Below are positions 34,917 through 36,161 of a stretch of DNA of 36,161 bases, piece by piece. The stretch comes from Bacteroidaceae bacterium (GTDB lineage: Bacteria; Bacteroidota; Bacteroidia; Bacteroidales; Bacteroidaceae). The stretch is taken from NCBI GenBank assembly GCA_017556585.1, contig JAFYMP010000024.1:1-36161 (forward strand). Reading direction: 5' to 3'. The position numbers were made by a program, and so were the translations under genes. Position 1 is the stretch's first letter. The number at the start of each line of letters is the position of its first letter. The notes under the pieces were generated by a model. The model made no database searches. It was not told the DNA's origin and saw only the letters and a program-made list of their open reading frames with translations.

Positions 34917-34944
34917 AAAAAAAAATCAATAGCGAAGTACTATT
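34917..34944 (-). terminator. Weak terminator at the clpB stop
   Basis: AATAG / CTATT (34928-34932 with 34940-34944) overlaps the clpB stop codon and is followed on the minus strand by GA and a run of nine Ts. The stem is only 5 bp. Confidence 0.4.
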
Positions 34945-36161
34945 AGTTGCTAAAATGGATGGAATCGTCTTTAGCAGAAATTACAATTGGTTTGTTACGG
35001 TCTATACTGTCGGAAAGCAGTTTGGTTGAAAGTTCATTCAACAAAAGTGATTGAATAGCACGTTTTACCGGACGGGCTCCAAATTCCGGATCATAGCCGG
35101 TCTTTGCTATGTAATTAACTGCACTATCATCTACCTGCAGCACAATTCCATTAGCCGCCAGCATAGATACAACATTATCAACCTGCAGTCTTACAATCTG
35201 CTCTATTTCATTTTCGCGTAATGGCAAGAAGACAACTGTTTCGTCTATTCTGTTTATAAACTCAGGACGGATAACCTGTTTAAGCATTCTGGTTAATTCC
35301 GTGCGAACTGTTTTGGTCCATTCGTCAGAATTTACCAGAGTCAATTCTTTAGATTTCTCCTGAATATAATCGCTACCCAAATTACTGGTCATTATGATTA
35401 TGGTATTCTTAAAGTTCACTACACGTCCTTTGTTATCGGTCAGACGACCATCGTCAAGCACCTGCAGCAGAACATTAAACACATCAGGATGAGCCTTCTC
35501 AATTTCATCAAACAACACTACCGAATATGGTTTACGCCTAACAGCTTCTGTCAGTTGTCCACCTTCATCGTATCCTATATATCCCGGAGGCGCACCTATC
35601 AGTCTGGTAACAGAGAACTTCTCCTGATATTCACTCATATCAATACGAGTCATCAACTTTTCATCGTTAAAAAGATAATCTGCCAATGCTTTTGCAAGTT
35701 CTGTTTTACCTACACCGGTTGTTCCCATAAATATGAAAGAACCAATAGGACGTTTTGGATCTTGCAATCCTGCACGACTACGGCGAACAGCATTTGCTAC
35801 TGCCGATATTGCCTCCTGCTGACCAATAACACGCTTATGCAGTTCCTCTTCCAAATGGAGCAGTTTCTCTCTTTCACTCTGCAACATCTTACCAACAGGA
35901 ATACCTGTCCATTTGGAAACCACTTCTGCTATATCATCAGCTGTTACCTCTTCTTTAATAAGAGCTACGCCATCTCTATGACGCATGAGTTCATCATGAG
36001 TTGCAGTAATTTTCTCTTCCAACTGCTTAATTTTTCCATATCTGATTTCAGCCACTTTACCATAATCGCCCTCACGTTCGGCATTATCGGCTTCTACCTT
36101 CAGTTGTTCTATATACTGCTTATCCTGTTGCATACTTGCAAGCAGATTCTTTTCAGCCTCC
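34943..36161 (-). CDS. clpB: Disaggregase ClpB, C-terminal part (5' end outside window)
   Basis: At least 405 residues of the AAA+ chaperone that extracts proteins from aggregates together with DnaK. The frame stays open to the window edge, so the gene continues to the right and the visible internal ATG at 36133 is not the start. Present are the end of the coiled-coil middle domain (ERE, QLEEKI heptads), the linker VVSKWTGIPVGKM, and the second ATPase module with Walker A GTTGVGKTELAKALA and Walker B VVLFDEIEKAHPDVFN. Also present are the sensor segment MTSNLGS, the arginine-finger region VIRPEFINRIDE and the C-terminal GARPVKRAIQ. Identification is secure; the N-terminal half cannot be judged. 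Confidence 0.95.
   Translation of the reverse strand, partial: EAEKNLLASMQQDKQYIEQLKVEADNAEREGDYGKVAEIRYGKIKQLEEKITATHDELMRHRDGVALIKEEVTADDIAEVVSKWTGIPVGKMLQSEREKLLHLEEELHKRVIGQQEAISAVANAVRRSRAGLQDPKRPIGSFIFMGTTGVGKTELAKALADYLFNDEKLMTRIDMSEYQEKFSVTRLIGAPPGYIGYDEGGQLTEAVRRKPYSVVLFDEIEKAHPDVFNVLLQVLDDGRLTDNKGRVVNFKNTIIIMTSNLGSDYIQEKSKELTLVNSDEWTKTVRTELTRMLKQVIRPEFINRIDETVVFLPLRENEIEQIVRLQVDNVVSMLAANGIVLQVDDSAVNYIAKTGYDPEFGARPVKRAIQSLLLNELSTKLLSDSIDRNKPIVISAKDDSIHFSN

Overview
The window is a low-GC chromosomal segment from a member of the Bacteroidota, most likely order Bacteroidales. Three things point there. Promoters repeatedly carry the Bacteroidetes -7 box TAnnTTTG, several with TTTG or TTG 19-20 bp upstream. 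Family-typical genes are present: Bacteroides-type serine palmitoyltransferase, a DUF4831-like exported protein next to malQ, reverse rubrerythrin, and a THUMP-like methyltransferase. Shine-Dalgarno sequences are not evident. Most of the window is core genome; the accessory part is about 11.8-17.3 kb.

Layout. 1-356: the 3' tail of an unknown gene, an imperfect 50-bp copy of that tail 150 bp further on, and two hairpins. 357-3615 (minus): a DUF4412-like exported protein, then the hpt-adk-obgE group. 3786-6964 (plus): DUF4831-like exported protein and malQ. 7011-10197 (plus): ffh, folD and a CapA-like protein, followed by tRNA-His(GTG) and an Omp85-type outer-membrane barrel. 11841-15898 (minus): a BlaI-type repressor, an M56 BlaR1-like membrane metalloprotease with an unrecognised C-terminal domain, and a separate exported protein made mostly of that same domain. 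15899-17292: a gene-poor stretch with decayed sequence, an orphan XRE-type regulator with an 18-bp palindrome upstream, 65-66-bp tandem repeats and hairpins. 17293-20433: tRNA-Pro(TGG), spt divergent from a diacylglycerol/sphingosine kinase-like gene, and a TrmN6-like tRNA methyltransferase. 20562-25330 (plus): lon, tgt and an LptF/LptG permease. 25379-26200 (minus): panB. 26283-33597 (plus): an AddA/RecB-like helicase-nuclease, an AddB-like nuclease and the THUMP-like methyltransferase, tightly packed. 33648-34643 (minus): a Fur/PerR regulator and reverse rubrerythrin. 34943-36161 (minus): the C-terminal part of clpB, cut by the window edge.

The best candidate for something undescribed is the BlaI/M56 locus. 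The roughly 290-residue extracytoplasmic domain of the protease reappears as a stand-alone exported protein 650 bp away. Both transcription units have the same 19-bp sequence containing ACTATT-TT-AATAGT, placed exactly 20 bp upstream of a TAnnTTTG -7 box. This predicts one BlaI-controlled regulon in which induction raises repressor, protease and a soluble paralog of the sensor domain together. The inducing signal cannot be read from the sequence. The two domain copies also share a 56-bp block of perfect DNA identity, which suggests gene conversion or an extra constraint.

Other points of interest are a Tgt that lacks the usual zinc-binding cysteines and starts at TTG, an orphan XRE regulator in decayed sequence, a structured element between clpB and the perR-like gene, and an apparent terminator between adk and obgE.
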